From: Marsupella aquatica
Taxonomy: Eukaryota > Marchantiophyta
Direction of reading: 5' to 3'
Assembly (NCBI GenBank): GCA_973895155.1
Contig: OZ316894.1
Span: 19,654,001-19,718,000, forward strand
Length of the DNA stretch: 64,000 nt
The notes under the pieces are model-generated. The model worked only from the letters and a program-made list of their open reading frames with translations, searched no databases and was not told where the DNA came from. Each line of letters opens with the position of its first letter. The stretch's first letter is position 1. This document shows, piece after piece, positions 10,777 through 20,162 of the stretch. A program made the translations under genes and the position numbers.

Positions 10777-12079
10777 CTACAAAGCATACAATGGGTGTGC
10801 AATGGTACTGAAATCTTTGATGTAGATCCGGTAGTAATTGCACAACCCAATAAAACTCCTCAAAGTGTGAACATCGATAGGAGTGGGCATTTCCAAGATG
10901 GATACCACCTTGGCCCAGTGGGCCATGGTTCCATTTGGAAGAATGCGGTGCCCAAGGTATACTACTGATCTGACAACAAATTCACACTTCTTGGGGTGTA
11001 TCTTTAGGTTCACCTTCTTAAGCCTCATGAATAGCTCCTCAAGGTCAAGTAGATGCTGGTCAAATCCTTTGCTGTGGACCAACACATCATCAATGTAGCA
11101 TTTCATAAACTCAGCACCTTGAAGAACCTGGTCCATAACTCTTTGAAAGAATATGGGCACATTCTTCAAGCCAAATGGCATCACCAACCACTCCCATAGT
11201 TGGTTACTACCATGGAAAGCTGTTTTCTTGCGATCCTTTGCAAGCAGCAAATTCTGGTTAAAGCCTTGCCTTAGATCCACAAGAGTGAAGATGTCTGAGT
11301 CTCCAATGTTGTCAAATAGCTCCTCTGGCCGTGGCATGGGATACCTATCCTGGGGTGTGACCAGGTTCAGAGGCCTGTAATCCCCACACATGCGCTTCTC
11401 TGTCCACAATCCACTGGAATCCTTCTTTGCTGGCATCACTATAGCTGCTGCAAAATCTGATGTAGATGGCTGAATAAGACCAGCTTCATAGAGCTCTTGG
11501 CACCTCTCATCCACCAGCTGCCACTCATGCTTACTCAAACGGTGTCTCCGCCTAAAGATAGGTGTTTCATCAGCCAACTCAATGGAGAACTGCATAGTCT
11601 TGCACTTACCCAAGTCCTTCATAGAGAAAGCAAAGTAACACATTCTCATGCTTGAGGAGCAAATTCAGCAGCTGGTCCTTCTGTCTTTTACTCAGGTGGT
11701 TGCCCATGATGAATGTGTAGTTGGCAACACTAGGAATAGGACCTGATGTACTCGTGCTTGAAGAGCCAGAAGTGTCAGCCTCTCCATTGTCCAAGCTGCT
11801 AGCATGCTGCTGATAAGGTGATGAGGCCTCTCCAAGGCCTATTGTACCTGCTGATCTGGGTTGGTCCACACCATGAAACTCAGAGATATTGTCAGCCACG
11901 TTACAAGGGACCTTCTCCCCCCCAACACTTGGACTAAAGCGATGAGTGTTGAAGAGGGGTAAGTGCACCTGTCTGGATGCCATGTAGCAGCACCATGGAG
12001 TGGTAGGGCTGGAACTCCTGATGTTAGATGAATGTACATTTGAAAAAGGATGCAAGTGACCAGAAGCCAGTGAGAGCAT
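10777..12079 (-). pseudogene. Retrotransposon reverse transcriptase with N-terminal linker
   Basis: The main RT frame is 11649-10777. It has the entry motif RRRHRLSKHEW (residues 34-44), PLNLVTPQDRYPMPRPEE, the first catalytic aspartate in LVDLRQGF (D125), LVMPFGLKN (155-163) and the YIDD active site (185-188, at 11097-11086). The thumb/connection stretch SFIGLCNYYRIYIKDFS follows, as in gypsy elements. The linker upstream (12079-11606) is Ser/Thr-rich and ends in LSKRQKDQLLNLLLKHENV, which joins the RT frame by one frameshift near 11645. An in-frame TAG at 10777-10779 separates RT from RNase H. Catalytic residues are kept, but the polyprotein is interrupted. Confidence 0.92.
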
Positions 12080-13037
12080 TGAGATCCATTACCCTGCCAA
12101 GTAAAGCATTCCTGGCCAGCCTGGTGATTTGGGTGTGGCCTATAGTACCGGATTGGAAGCCCATAGCCCGTTCTCTCTCCTCAAGACTAGGTTCATCCCA
12201 TGTACTGGTAGAATGTAGATAAACCAGGCCAGGACCATCACCCTGAAAAGCATGGGCACCTGGAAAGGACACAAATGTAGGCCAAGCAGCACGGGGATCT
12301 CCAATGGTATTGGCTGGATACCCAGGGGCTGGCTCTTGCCGTGTAACTGGTTGGCAAGAACTGTCAGGATCCAAAATCTGGTCCACTGTGAGGTTAGTGT
12401 CCCTGGATGTGTGGTGAAGAGCTAACTCTAGCAAGGAAGGTGGTGCAAGGTTAGTCCAAAAGTTACGAAGACAATGTGCATAAGAACCACAGTGCACTGC
12501 ATCAATGAGAAGGGGTGGTCCCAAGTAGTGTTGGATCACACTGAAATCCTCTTTGACCTATGGACGCTGGTCAAACTGAGATGGAATATTCTCAATGATA
12601 TAACCAACAGTAGGGTAAAGGGATTGAGCCCAAGTGAGAACCTGAACCAATGCTATGAAAAGGCCAGAACGAGAATCATGCAGTCCAGCACCGTGACCAA
12701 CAACTGAAAACCCTTGGCATTCCCAACCAGCTATGATCAAATCAAGGGAGCCAAGAAGGGTTAAGTGCCGGTGCTGGATAAGCTGGATATCTGGAGGGAA
12801 GAAAGAAAATGCAGACTTCCATGCACTGTGTGGAAACTGCTGGGGAAATCGCTCTGAAAATTCCAGCAGATGGGATTCAGCCACTTGCCTTGCACCTGGA
12901 TCAATGTCCACGTAGATGTACTGCTTCACCACCATGCCGGACTGTAGGAGAGCTTCCAGGCCTGTAGAAATGCCACCAAAAATCTCAAGCAATGTAAGGC
13001 CATCCGGAGTAGGAGTCCATGTAACTGGTGTGCTCAA
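12024..13037 (-). pseudogene. Retrotransposon-borne C5-cytosine DNA methyltransferase
   Basis: One frame of 338 codons, broken only by a TAG at 12558-12560, holds the C5-methyltransferase motifs in order. Motif I is LLEIFGGISTGLEALL (AdoMet binding, residues about 16-31). Motif II is YVDIDPGAR (42-50). Motif IV is IIAGWECQGFS, with the catalytic Cys at residue 107 (codon 12719-12717). Motif VI is the ENI of GYIIENIPSQFDQ (149-151). A motif VIII-like GSYAHCLRNFWTNLAP, a short target-recognition stretch, and motif IX/X-like SLEERERAMGFQ and RNALLGRVMDLNAL complete it. The family transfers a methyl group from AdoMet to C5 of cytosine. The 'LRNFWTNLAP' stretch recalls DRM/DNMT3 (FWGNLPG), but I cannot place the clade. 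It sits between protease and RT, so it was part of the pol polyprotein. Oddities: Pro of the canonical PCQ is Glu (WECQ), and AH-C-LRN has Cys where an Arg would be usual. Retrotransposon-captured methyltransferases have been reported in charophyte and dinoflagellate elements; this one is in a land-plant-like genome. Confidence 0.9.
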
Positions 13038-13064
13038 GATTGAGGCTATTGGCTGTCCATTGTG

Positions 13065-13690
13065 CTACCCAAGGTCTTCAAACTTGCGCAATGCAGTCAC
13101 CAAAGGTCCATGGGCTGCTTGGAGCCGTTGTACCATCTCTGGTTGATGATCCACGTTGCTGGAAAGTGCTGCTATACGTGCAGCAGCATGTGCAGCAGCC
13201 ACCTCATCATCATCCTCCTCAATCCAATCCTGCAATGGGTGGTTGACATAGGTAGCTGTGTGCACTTCTTTCAACACAATGGTGAGCCATAGGTGTATGG
13301 GCACCATGCAAATCAAGTGGAATGTAGCCCAAGTGTGAGCCATCATTATGCCAATCAACTCTGTAGTATGCATGCTCATGCCAGTTGTCAATGGTAAAAC
13401 CTGGTGGGAACAAAGCCTCCTGGCCAATGAGCACATCATACGTAGTGGCATTGGTAACCAAACATCTGATTGGGAAATGCAGTTCCTGATTTGTACCTCC
13501 ATTAAAAGTGAGAGTGACGGAGTAAAGTAGAACTCTCACCCAGCACATCCTCCACAGTGCCACTAGCAGTCCGAATGTGCCACCTAGATTGTTGTAAATG
13601 ATCAGTCAGCAGTCCCATCTTCTTGGCAAAACTGAATGCCCAATATCACTGGTTGAGCGCCTGTGTCTAGCATGACCACCTGAGGAGTGT
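13065..13690 (-). pseudogene. Retrotransposon aspartic protease region
   Basis: The minus strand encodes VVMLDTGAQPVILG just before 13620, with the DTGA catalytic motif of retropepsins. The frame then shifts at a T-run (about 13629) and again near 13520, and continues as VTLTFNGGT and ATTYDVLIGQEALFP. The DVLIGQE stretch is the hydrophobic-hydrophobic-Gly motif that closes the retropepsin fold. A Glu/Asp-rich linker (DWIEEDDDEVAAAHAA) and a short helix-like segment lead to the methyltransferase. The domain cleaves the element polyprotein. At least two frameshifts make this copy inactive. Confidence 0.8.
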
Positions 13691-13719
13691 GACCCTCCAA
13701 TTTGACTGCTGAATTCTTG

Positions 13720-15036
13720 TTGTCAACAATGGCAATGGTGGTGGAAAACTGAAGTCCTGTTGCTAGGCACTACTTTTGGCAAATGATGAGGTACCTTGTG
13801 AAGGGAGTTAGTGTCCACGGTCTTTCCACTCAACAACATAGTCAGGAAAGATGGAGCAGCATGACCGGAATCCAGTGTAGCTCTGGTCACACAATCTGCA
13901 GCAATACTATCATCTCTACCACTGGAAATTGGTACTGGGATAGCCAAACCAGTGGAAGCACGTAATGGAGAAGAAGAAGGTCTAGTATGTACATGAGATT
14001 GGACCTCCAAAACCGGTGGCATAGGGGCTGATGAAGAATGCAATGAGCCCTCTAGCGCTCTCATGATAGCTCTAGCATCTAGCTGTAAATCATGGCAACT
14101 GAAAAGTGGAGTTGTAAGAATCCTTTGTGCCATACCGGAGGTGAAATGCTCAAGCAACTCAGGAGAAACAACTCCCTATGAAATGTCAACAGCACCTGGT
14201 GGTGGAATGGATGTAGCTGCAGCTCCCTCCCCCCTCGCCAACAAGGTGCGCTCTTCAGCAAGTGTGAGTGGATGAAAAGATTGGGGCATGACAGCCCGAG
14301 CTCCCCTGGCTCTAGTCATAGGACCAGCAACAAGACCATCAGCCTGTACAATGCGGCGTGTGGAAGCAGTACGGGAGGCAGCACTGGCCTGCTGGTAAGC
14401 AAAATAGGAAGGGCAGAATGAATCTGAAAATTTTGCTGTAAGGCCAGGCTGTGTAGCAGAGGACAACACACACTCACCCATATGAGCATCAAATGGCAAG
14501 CCATAGAAAGAGCGGGGCAGAGGTGCTAAACTTTCAGTGATGCCGGGGCCAGGGATGAGTTGCACGTGACCAGCCGGTTGAGAACAACTAGCAGAGGCAG
14601 GTGACTTGCCTTTGATGTTGGCAAGTTGGGCACGTAAGGACTCAACCTCATGAGTCAGAGACTGGAGTTGACTTGCCTGTGCGTTGTGAGCCTCCTTCTG
14701 AGTTGGTTGCTTCTGTTGTTGCTTGGGCGATTTATTAGCACCATGTACTTTGCCATTGGAAGGAGGAGCAACAAAGGCAATATGAGCCCTCCTAGCTGGT
14801 GGGGGAGTGGAAGTAGGAGCAGGATGAGGGGCCTGTTGTCGTAGCTGCTTTCTCTTTGGGAATTTGGCAAAACAAATTGTCTCCAAGTGACCCACTTTCC
14901 CGCAAAAATCACAAGACAGGTCCTCAGCAACAATATCACATTCATTAGCCTTGTGATTGGGGTTACCACAGTAGTTGCAAGATGGCAGCAGGAAAGTAGC
15001 ATGTGCTGGCGTGGTCTTGGAACCATACTGTGGCAC
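13720..15036 (-). pseudogene. Retrotransposon gag C-terminal part with two zinc knuckles
   Basis: The frame 15036-14176 has two CCHC knuckles close together, CNYCGNPNHKANEC and CDFCGKVGHLETIC (both C-x2-C-x4-H-x4-C, residues about 20-50), typical of nucleocapsid and RNA binding. A basic Pro/Gln-rich stretch and a short coiled-coil-like segment (LQSLTHEVESLRAQLANIKG) follow. A second frame (14157-13720) continues as a low-complexity Ser/Pro linker toward the protease. The piece is joined to the capsid part by a frameshift between 15082 and 15036. Confidence 0.85.
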
Positions 15037-15081
15037 ACGGGAAGGAGTGGCCAGTGTAGGGGTAGCAGCCTGGTACCTGGA

Positions 15082-16119
15082 TCATGGTGGATGCGCAATA
15101 TTGGCCTCATAATGTGCATGGGTCAACTCAAGTTTCTCAGCAGTGTCATAGACATTGAGCAATGTGTAGCTGTCTCCAAACTCTGAGAATACTTGCTGCA
15201 ACACTTGCGAATGGAGAGTTGGTGTGCCCTCCAATGCACGAAGATAGCGATGAGCAGCCTCCAGGTCAGTGATGATCTGGGTGTCCTCCTTCAGCTTGAG
15301 AAGCCGATGATACATCATCTTCAATGTTTCATCGCGCTGCCTCACAAAGGTAGCCAACTGCATAATTTTATTAGCACTCTTGATTGGGAATTCCAATTCA
15401 AGAACCTGGAAAAACTCAGCCACTGGATCAGCAAAGGCAGGGGAATCAATGGTAGGAGAAATGCCTGATGTAGCCTGTGCCAAGATAGTGGGAGTAACTG
15501 GCGCAGTGGTAGGAACTGGAGTAGGAGGGGAAGTGGCAAGAGCAGCAGCATGGGCTGCAATGACATTCTGTAAGGCCAATTGTGAGGCTGCCGCAATTGC
15601 ACTGGCATAGGCAGGGTTATGCAATTGGGTGATAACAAGCAACCATTGAGAATGCTGCTCATACACATCCAAAGCCTCATGGTGCACATACTTGGCTAGC
15701 TGCTTAAATGCAAAAGCATTTGTGAAATTGCTGCCGTACTTCAACTCCAATTTGTAAACGACAGTGTAGAAAGTGGATTTGAACTCACATAAAGAGATAG
15801 TGCCTTGCCGCCCGCTAAAGCGCTCAATGCCGCCAGATGAGTGGCTGGCGTCCATGCTATATGTCGGTGAAGCAAGAACAACCAAGGATGCAGAAGGGGT
15901 AAATGGCAATGAAGTGATAGCAGGCTTCGGAGTAGTGGTGAAGCGACCGCCAAATGTAGCAGAGGGGTTGCGTGGTGTGGGTGCTGCTATTGTCTGCTGA
16001 CGTCGTCGAAATTGCCTAGACTCCAGTGAAATTGGCACCAATGGTCGTGGATCGCTCCGCAAGTGGTACTTGGGTGTTGGTGGCTATGAGCTGCTATCTC
16101 CCGGCTCGTCGGCTGACAT
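15082..16119 (-). pseudogene. Retrotransposon gag capsid part
   Basis: An ATG at 16119-16117 starts MSADEPGDSSS and meets a TAG at 16084-16086 (codon 12). The same frame then stays open for about 330 codons. The segment from about 15390 down to 15090 (FFQVLELEFPIKSANKIMQL, RQRDETLKMMYHRLLKLKED, LEAAHRYLRALEGTP) has the pattern of a Ty3-type retrotransposon gag domain. A long Ala/Pro/Thr-rich stretch lies before it. It would form the particle shell. Its start was chosen because the ATG follows a candidate primer-binding site by about 10 bases and the frame is shared. Confidence 0.8.
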
Positions 16120-16126
16120 GCTGCAT

Positions 16127-16143
16127 GCTCATCCGGGGTGCCA
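16127..16143 (-). promoter_or_regulatory. Candidate primer-binding site
   Basis: The minus strand reads TGGCACCCCGGATGAGC directly before the gag ATG. A PBS begins with TGG, the complement of a tRNA CCA end. Neither the matching tRNA nor a 5' LTR end just upstream could be confirmed, so this is weak. Confidence 0.3.
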
Positions 16144-16334
16144 ATGGGAAAGAAACTGACAAGAAAAAAGAGTGGCAACTCAAGGCTAGGAAATGAAACC
16201 CACAAAGGAAACAAACAATGCGAGGCAAAAATGTGTAGAATGTGTAAGCACCGAGAAACCGTCAAAGTCTATGCAGATGACATGTGGCAACAACAAAGAA
16301 ATCCGGGAAGAATGGGCCCTTGAAAACGTGAATA

Positions 16335-16390
16335 GGGGCCCCCCTTAAGTGTATACATCGGGCCCCCTTAAAGTGTATACGTCGGCCCCG
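16335..16390. repeat. 26-bp tandem duplication with GTATAC
   Basis: Two units of 'ggcccccttaa(a)gtgtatac(a/g)tcgg' lie side by side upstream of gag (minus-strand sense). Confidence 0.75.
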
Positions 16391-16559
16391 ATGTGGTCCC
16401 GAAAACTGGCAGTAAGGGTGCGCATCGGCAGGAAATGGAAACCGGGCCAAGTGGGGACAGGGTATCGGGGCACGGTGCCCTATGCAGGTCGTCGATGGCA
16501 AGGCGAGAAAGAAATGGAAGAAACGACTCTTTGGCCAGGGGAAAGAAAAATGGGCCTCA

Positions 16560-17570
16560 ATTGCTCGAGCCCTGCATAGGGCTTCGTGCCATACTCCCTC
16601 CTTATGAGCTCCCGAAGCCTCCTTGAATGCAATTGGGCTTCGTGCCCTGGCAGACACGAGTACTCCCGAGAGAAGGGAGTCGATTGTACCCCCCTTTCTT
16701 TAATGTTTTGAAAGGGCCTCGTGCCCTGGCAAACCCGGTTTAAACTGACGGGCACCTTCACGCCTTGCCGGGCACGTCAAATCGTCAAATGACGGCTCGA
16801 AAACGGCCAATTTGATGGATATTCGATAAGATTCTCCCAAACTCACCCAAACCCAAACTCCCCCCCGGACCGCCTCTCCCCGGCCGGACCCCGAACCCAA
16901 ACTTCCCCCCCGGACCGCCCCCGAACCCAAACCCGAACCCGGACCGCCCCCCCGAGCCCCCCCCGAACCCCTCTCGGAGCGCCCCCAAACCGCCCCCGAA
17001 CCCGAACTCCCCCCGAACCCAAACCCACCCCCCAGACTACTCCCGAGCCAGGGTGCCAGGTTGCCAATTTGCCGGTCGTTTTTGCCCAGTTTGACGGGCA
17101 AGGTCAAACCGGGCTGGCAGAAGACTCCTCCTGAGGGAAGGAGTCGTATGTACTCCTCCCTCTCTTTACTCCATCTCCCCCTCCATTTAATGTAGCATAG
17201 GGCCTCGTGCCCACTTCTTGCACTCCTGCTCCCCTCCTCCTGGGTTTAATGTTGCTGAAGGGGCTTCATGCCCTGCAAGAGGACTCCCGAAAGGAGTCTA
17301 CGTTTACTCCCCCCCTCGTTAATGCACTGTGGGCCTCCCGAGAAGGAAGTCGAATGTGAACTCCCCCTCTTTAATTCAGCATAGGGCCTCGTGCCCTCCT
17401 TTCGCTTCCCCCTCCTCTTAATTCGCCATAGGGCCGCCTCGTGCCCTGGCAGAAGGCCTCCCTGGCTCCCTAGACTCCCTGGCAAAATCTCCTCCCCCTC
17501 TTTAATGCTCCATAGGCCTCCGTGCCTTCTTCTCCCGAGGGAAGTGAGTCGCTCCCCCTCCCCTGCATTA
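16560..17570. repeat. Degenerate repeat array upstream of gag
   Basis: The phrase set 'catagggcctcgtgccctggcag', 'ctcccgagagaaggagtcg', 'tgtactcccccctctttaat' recurs about eight to ten times at irregular spacing of about 70-110 bp. It is interrupted by the G/C block at 16840-17060. The array lies upstream of gag on the element-sense strand and may be part of its long leader or LTR, or an unrelated GC-rich repeat. No coding potential: the open frames over it are low complexity. Confidence 0.7.
16840..17060 (-). repeat. G-run-rich block (G-quadruplex potential on the minus strand)
   Basis: The plus strand is a degenerate array of 'ccccccgaacccaaa'. The minus strand is therefore packed with runs of three to seven G separated by one to seven bases, which is the G-quadruplex pattern. 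The Gly-rich open frames across it are a by-product. Confidence 0.75.
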
Positions 17571-17871
17571 ATCACTGGATGCGGAAGGTCGAGACGAGGA
17601 AGAAAAATTCCGAAGGGAGGGGTGACTGGGAACGTGACCCTATGCCCGGCCGATGTGCTCCGATGTACTCGATGCTCCGGGAAGTAGTCGCGGGGTGGCC
17701 GAGGCTGCCGAGAGGTGGTCGCGCGGTAGTCGACGCAGCCGAGAGGTGATCAGAAAACACCAAAAAATGGCCTGAAAAATGTCGTGGCAATCGGCAGCGG
17801 TAGTTGTAGGGAGGTCGTGCGGTGGTCGGGAATAAAAAGTTGGGAACAAAAGCACGGGCTCAAACGGGGGC

Positions 17872-17901
17872 GTTATGTGTATAGTTAAGTATACACATAA
17901 C
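17872..17901. repeat. Perfect 12-bp inverted repeat, 6-nt loop
   Basis: GTTATGTGTATA, loop gttaag, TATACACATAAC. It lies between the GC-rich repeat block and AT-richer DNA. It is not followed by a T-run, so there is no reason to call it a terminator. Confidence 0.85.
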
Positions 17902-18416
17902 ACCACATTAAACCCATAACTTTCAACCCGCCATTCAAATGCTGCTCAAAGAAATTGCACCGGCTTCGATGGAAATTGTATGTACCAACCTAAGCAGCTG
18001 AGACGAGAATGTCTCCTATCTTCTTCCTCTCACCACAGAGTTCTTCTTGAATAAAAGGCGTAAGAGAAACAATCGTACTGAAATCGAATCGAAAACCGGC
18101 GGGATGCCAAGATCGGCCAAGAGCATCTAACAAATCACTGTGTGAATCCCGTGTACGGAACCGACGAGCACTATCTGAGCTCTGTCAAGAGCGATTCAAG
18201 AAGAACTGAAAACCGACAAAGAGAAACACGCCCTAAGTAGGACCGGATCCACTCCCAGGCGTCACACTAACAAACACCTTTGCTTCAAGAACGGCCCAGA
18301 CTCGCTACAAGAACATGACACTGACTCAAGTAGTACACTAGCCCTAACTACAAACCTAGCGGGCATGCGAGGGACATGCCGATGTGCACAAGAGGCACTG
18401 TCCCTTGGCATGACAT

Positions 18417-18626
18417 CCAGGGAAAACCTAATTGAAACAGAACTGCAAATTACACATTATTTTGTAAAATAGCAAACAAAACAAAGGGCTACTTTCAGTC
18501 TCGAGGAAAATAAATGTAAAACTCTGCCAGGTCAGATGCACTTTTGAGATTGCACCCAACTCCAGGGAAAACCTAATTGAAACAGAACTGCAAATTACAC
18601 ATTTGTAAATTAGCAAACAAAACAAA
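18417..18626. repeat. Tandem duplication including direct repeat B, right copy
   Basis: A unit of about 69 bp ('ccagggaaaacctaattg...caaacaaaacaaa', 18417-18485) returns at 18562-18626. Between them, 18486-18565 is the second copy of the 80-bp repeat B found at 8440-8519. Confidence 0.8.
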
Positions 18627-18776
18627 TCGATTCTACAACCACACATTTGAAGGTGAGCAAATCAGGATGAGCTTTCCTACCACCCAGGCTGTTGCTTTTA
18701 GGGTCTTTGAGAAGCTCTCCTATGCAGTTCACTATGGAGCTATACCAGACTCGGGTTTTTGGTTATTTGGTCTGAG

Positions 18777-19640
18777 TGGGGTCTTTCCCTTGGTTTCTCC
18801 CATTGTCTTGTTGTCTCCCTTTGTTGGGTCCCTTGTGGGATTTTCCCTTGTTTTCTCCCTTTGTCTTGTCTTCTATGTCCCTTTGTTGGGGCTCTTGTGG
18901 GTTTTTCCCTTGTTTACTCCCGTTGTCTTGTTGAGCAAAGACAACATTCACAACGGCAAGCCCATGAACCATCCAACGCACAAGCAGTCGACACAGAGAG
19001 ATACGTGATTCACCTCAGCTGAGGCTACGTCCATGTGAACACACGATAGCTTTACTCGGCACTCTAGGCCCGTCGGCCATACCTAGTCTCCGCAATACAA
19101 GATCTCTATATCTCTCAACTGACTCCATAACAATGAACGCAAGTTACTCCTATCCAAGTAAACACCGTTGGATATAGTGTGCAGCCTAGTTAACCTAACC
19201 TAGTCGGCCACTACAGTTACAATTGTAACCTTAGGCTAAGAGTAAACATGTCTTCAGTTGCTTTCTCCCTTTGTTAGGTCTCTTGTGGGTTTTCCCTCCT
19301 TTTCTCCCTTTTTCTTGTTTTCTATCTCCCTTTGTTGGGTCTCTTGTGGGTTCCTCCCTTGTTTACCCCCTTTGCCTTGTTTTCTCCTTTTGTTGGGTCT
19401 CTTGTGGGTTTTCCCTCCTTTTCTCCCTTTTTCTTGTTTTCTATCTCCCTTTGTTGGGTCTCTTGTGGGTTTCTCCCTTGTTTACCCCCTTTGCCTTGTT
19501 TTCTCCTTTTGTTGGGTCTCTTTTGGGTTTTTCCCTTGTTTACTCCCTTTGTCTTGTTTTCTCCTTTGGTTGGGTCTCTTGTGGGTTTTTCCCTTGTTTA
19601 CTCCCTTTGTAGGGACTCCTGCTTTGGGTCTCTTATCTCC
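18777..19640 (+). repeat. 57-61 bp minisatellite, interrupted by a solo LTR
   Basis: Units of about 57-61 bp ('tgttgggtctcttgtggg' then 'tttttcccttgtttactccc' then 'tttgtcttgttttctcc') repeat about nine times at 18777-18928 and 19254-19640. The solo LTR at 18929-19248 splits the array. The array is open in all three forward frames as a GLLWVFPLF-type repeat, but this is a consequence of the unit and not evidence of a protein. Confidence 0.85.
18929..19248 (+). mobile_element. Solo LTR, family A, copy 2
   Basis: Begins TGTTGAGCAAAGACAAC and ends AAGAGTAAACA. It is flanked by a perfect 5-bp duplication TGTCT (18924-18928 and 19249-19253). It is homologous over most of its length to 7917-8336 in the same orientation, but shorter because it lacks the expanded 18-bp minisatellite. 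The different duplication shows an independent insertion event. Confidence 0.85.
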
Positions 19641-19850
19641 CGGTTTTGTACATTTTGTTCTCTGGCAGGTTGACATATAAACTATTGTAGCACTTCTCCC
19701 GAAAGCATCACGGAATTACTACACCCTCTCCTGCCGATGACTCCAGAATTATACAACGAATTTAACGCTGTTAGGGATCATGATAATTCTACTCCCTCTG
19801 TTTTCATGATTCTTGAGCTGTCTATCCTGCAGGATGCAAAAAGCCTTCGA

Positions 19851-20062
19851 GATTCAGAAGGAATTGTGGTCGACTAGAAAAGACGAGGTGTTCATCAGAC
19901 TCATGACTACTCTATGAAAAATGAGCTACAACGAAATGAAAAGTGACATGATCAGAGATTCAGGAAGGATTGTGGTGGACTAGAAAAGACGAGGTGTTCA
20001 TCAGACTCATGACTACTCTGTGAAAAATGAGCTACAACGAAATGAAAAGTGACATGATCATA
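19851..20062. repeat. Recent 106-bp tandem duplication upstream of the pseudouridine synthase gene
   Basis: Units 19851-19956 and 19957-20062 differ at about six positions. The second copy ends about 100 bp before the first ATG of the next gene, so it lies in its probable promoter or 5' UTR. Confidence 0.9.
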
Positions 20063-20162
20063 TGATCTCAGTGATCTGAATGTTCATAGTCTTTCAGTCG
20101 TTGCTCGGTGTGGCTTGGAGTCTTGGATAGTAACCTTCCGATTTGTATCATGTAGCAGGTCA

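Larger units (their letters stand above)
8690..16143 (-). mobile_element. Ty3-like LTR retrotransposon body encoding a DNA methyltransferase
   Basis: Read on the minus strand the order is gag capsid, two zinc knuckles, aspartic protease, C5-cytosine methyltransferase, reverse transcriptase, RNase H, integrase, PHD-finger remnant. RT before RNase H before integrase is the Ty3/gypsy order. The frames are long but interrupted by a few in-frame stops (16084-16086, 12558-12560, 10777-10779) and frameshifts (in the gag, protease, RT linker and after integrase), so this copy cannot be autonomous. I could not find a matching LTR pair: a candidate polypurine tract (8690-8700) and a candidate primer-binding site (16127-16143) are visible, but the flanks do not repeat each other. 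The copy is therefore old or rearranged at its ends. The boundaries given are approximate. Confidence 0.9.

Noticed and set aside
16700-17107. Gly-rich 135-codon minus-strand frame, like a glycine-rich protein
   Set aside because: It is produced by the G-run repeat array; neighbouring frames are equally open and Gly-rich.
8340-18570. A complete LTR pair for the methyltransferase retrotransposon
   Set aside because: Family A LTRs at 7917 and 18929 flank it in direct orientation, but each has its own different 5-bp duplication and Copia-like ends, so they are two separate solo LTRs and not the LTRs of this Ty3-like element.
19258-19680. Three overlapping forward frames rich in Leu/Phe/Val (GLLWVFP repeats), resembling membrane segments
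   Set aside because: All three frames are open because the 57-61 bp minisatellite has no stops; this is a repeat effect, not a membrane protein.
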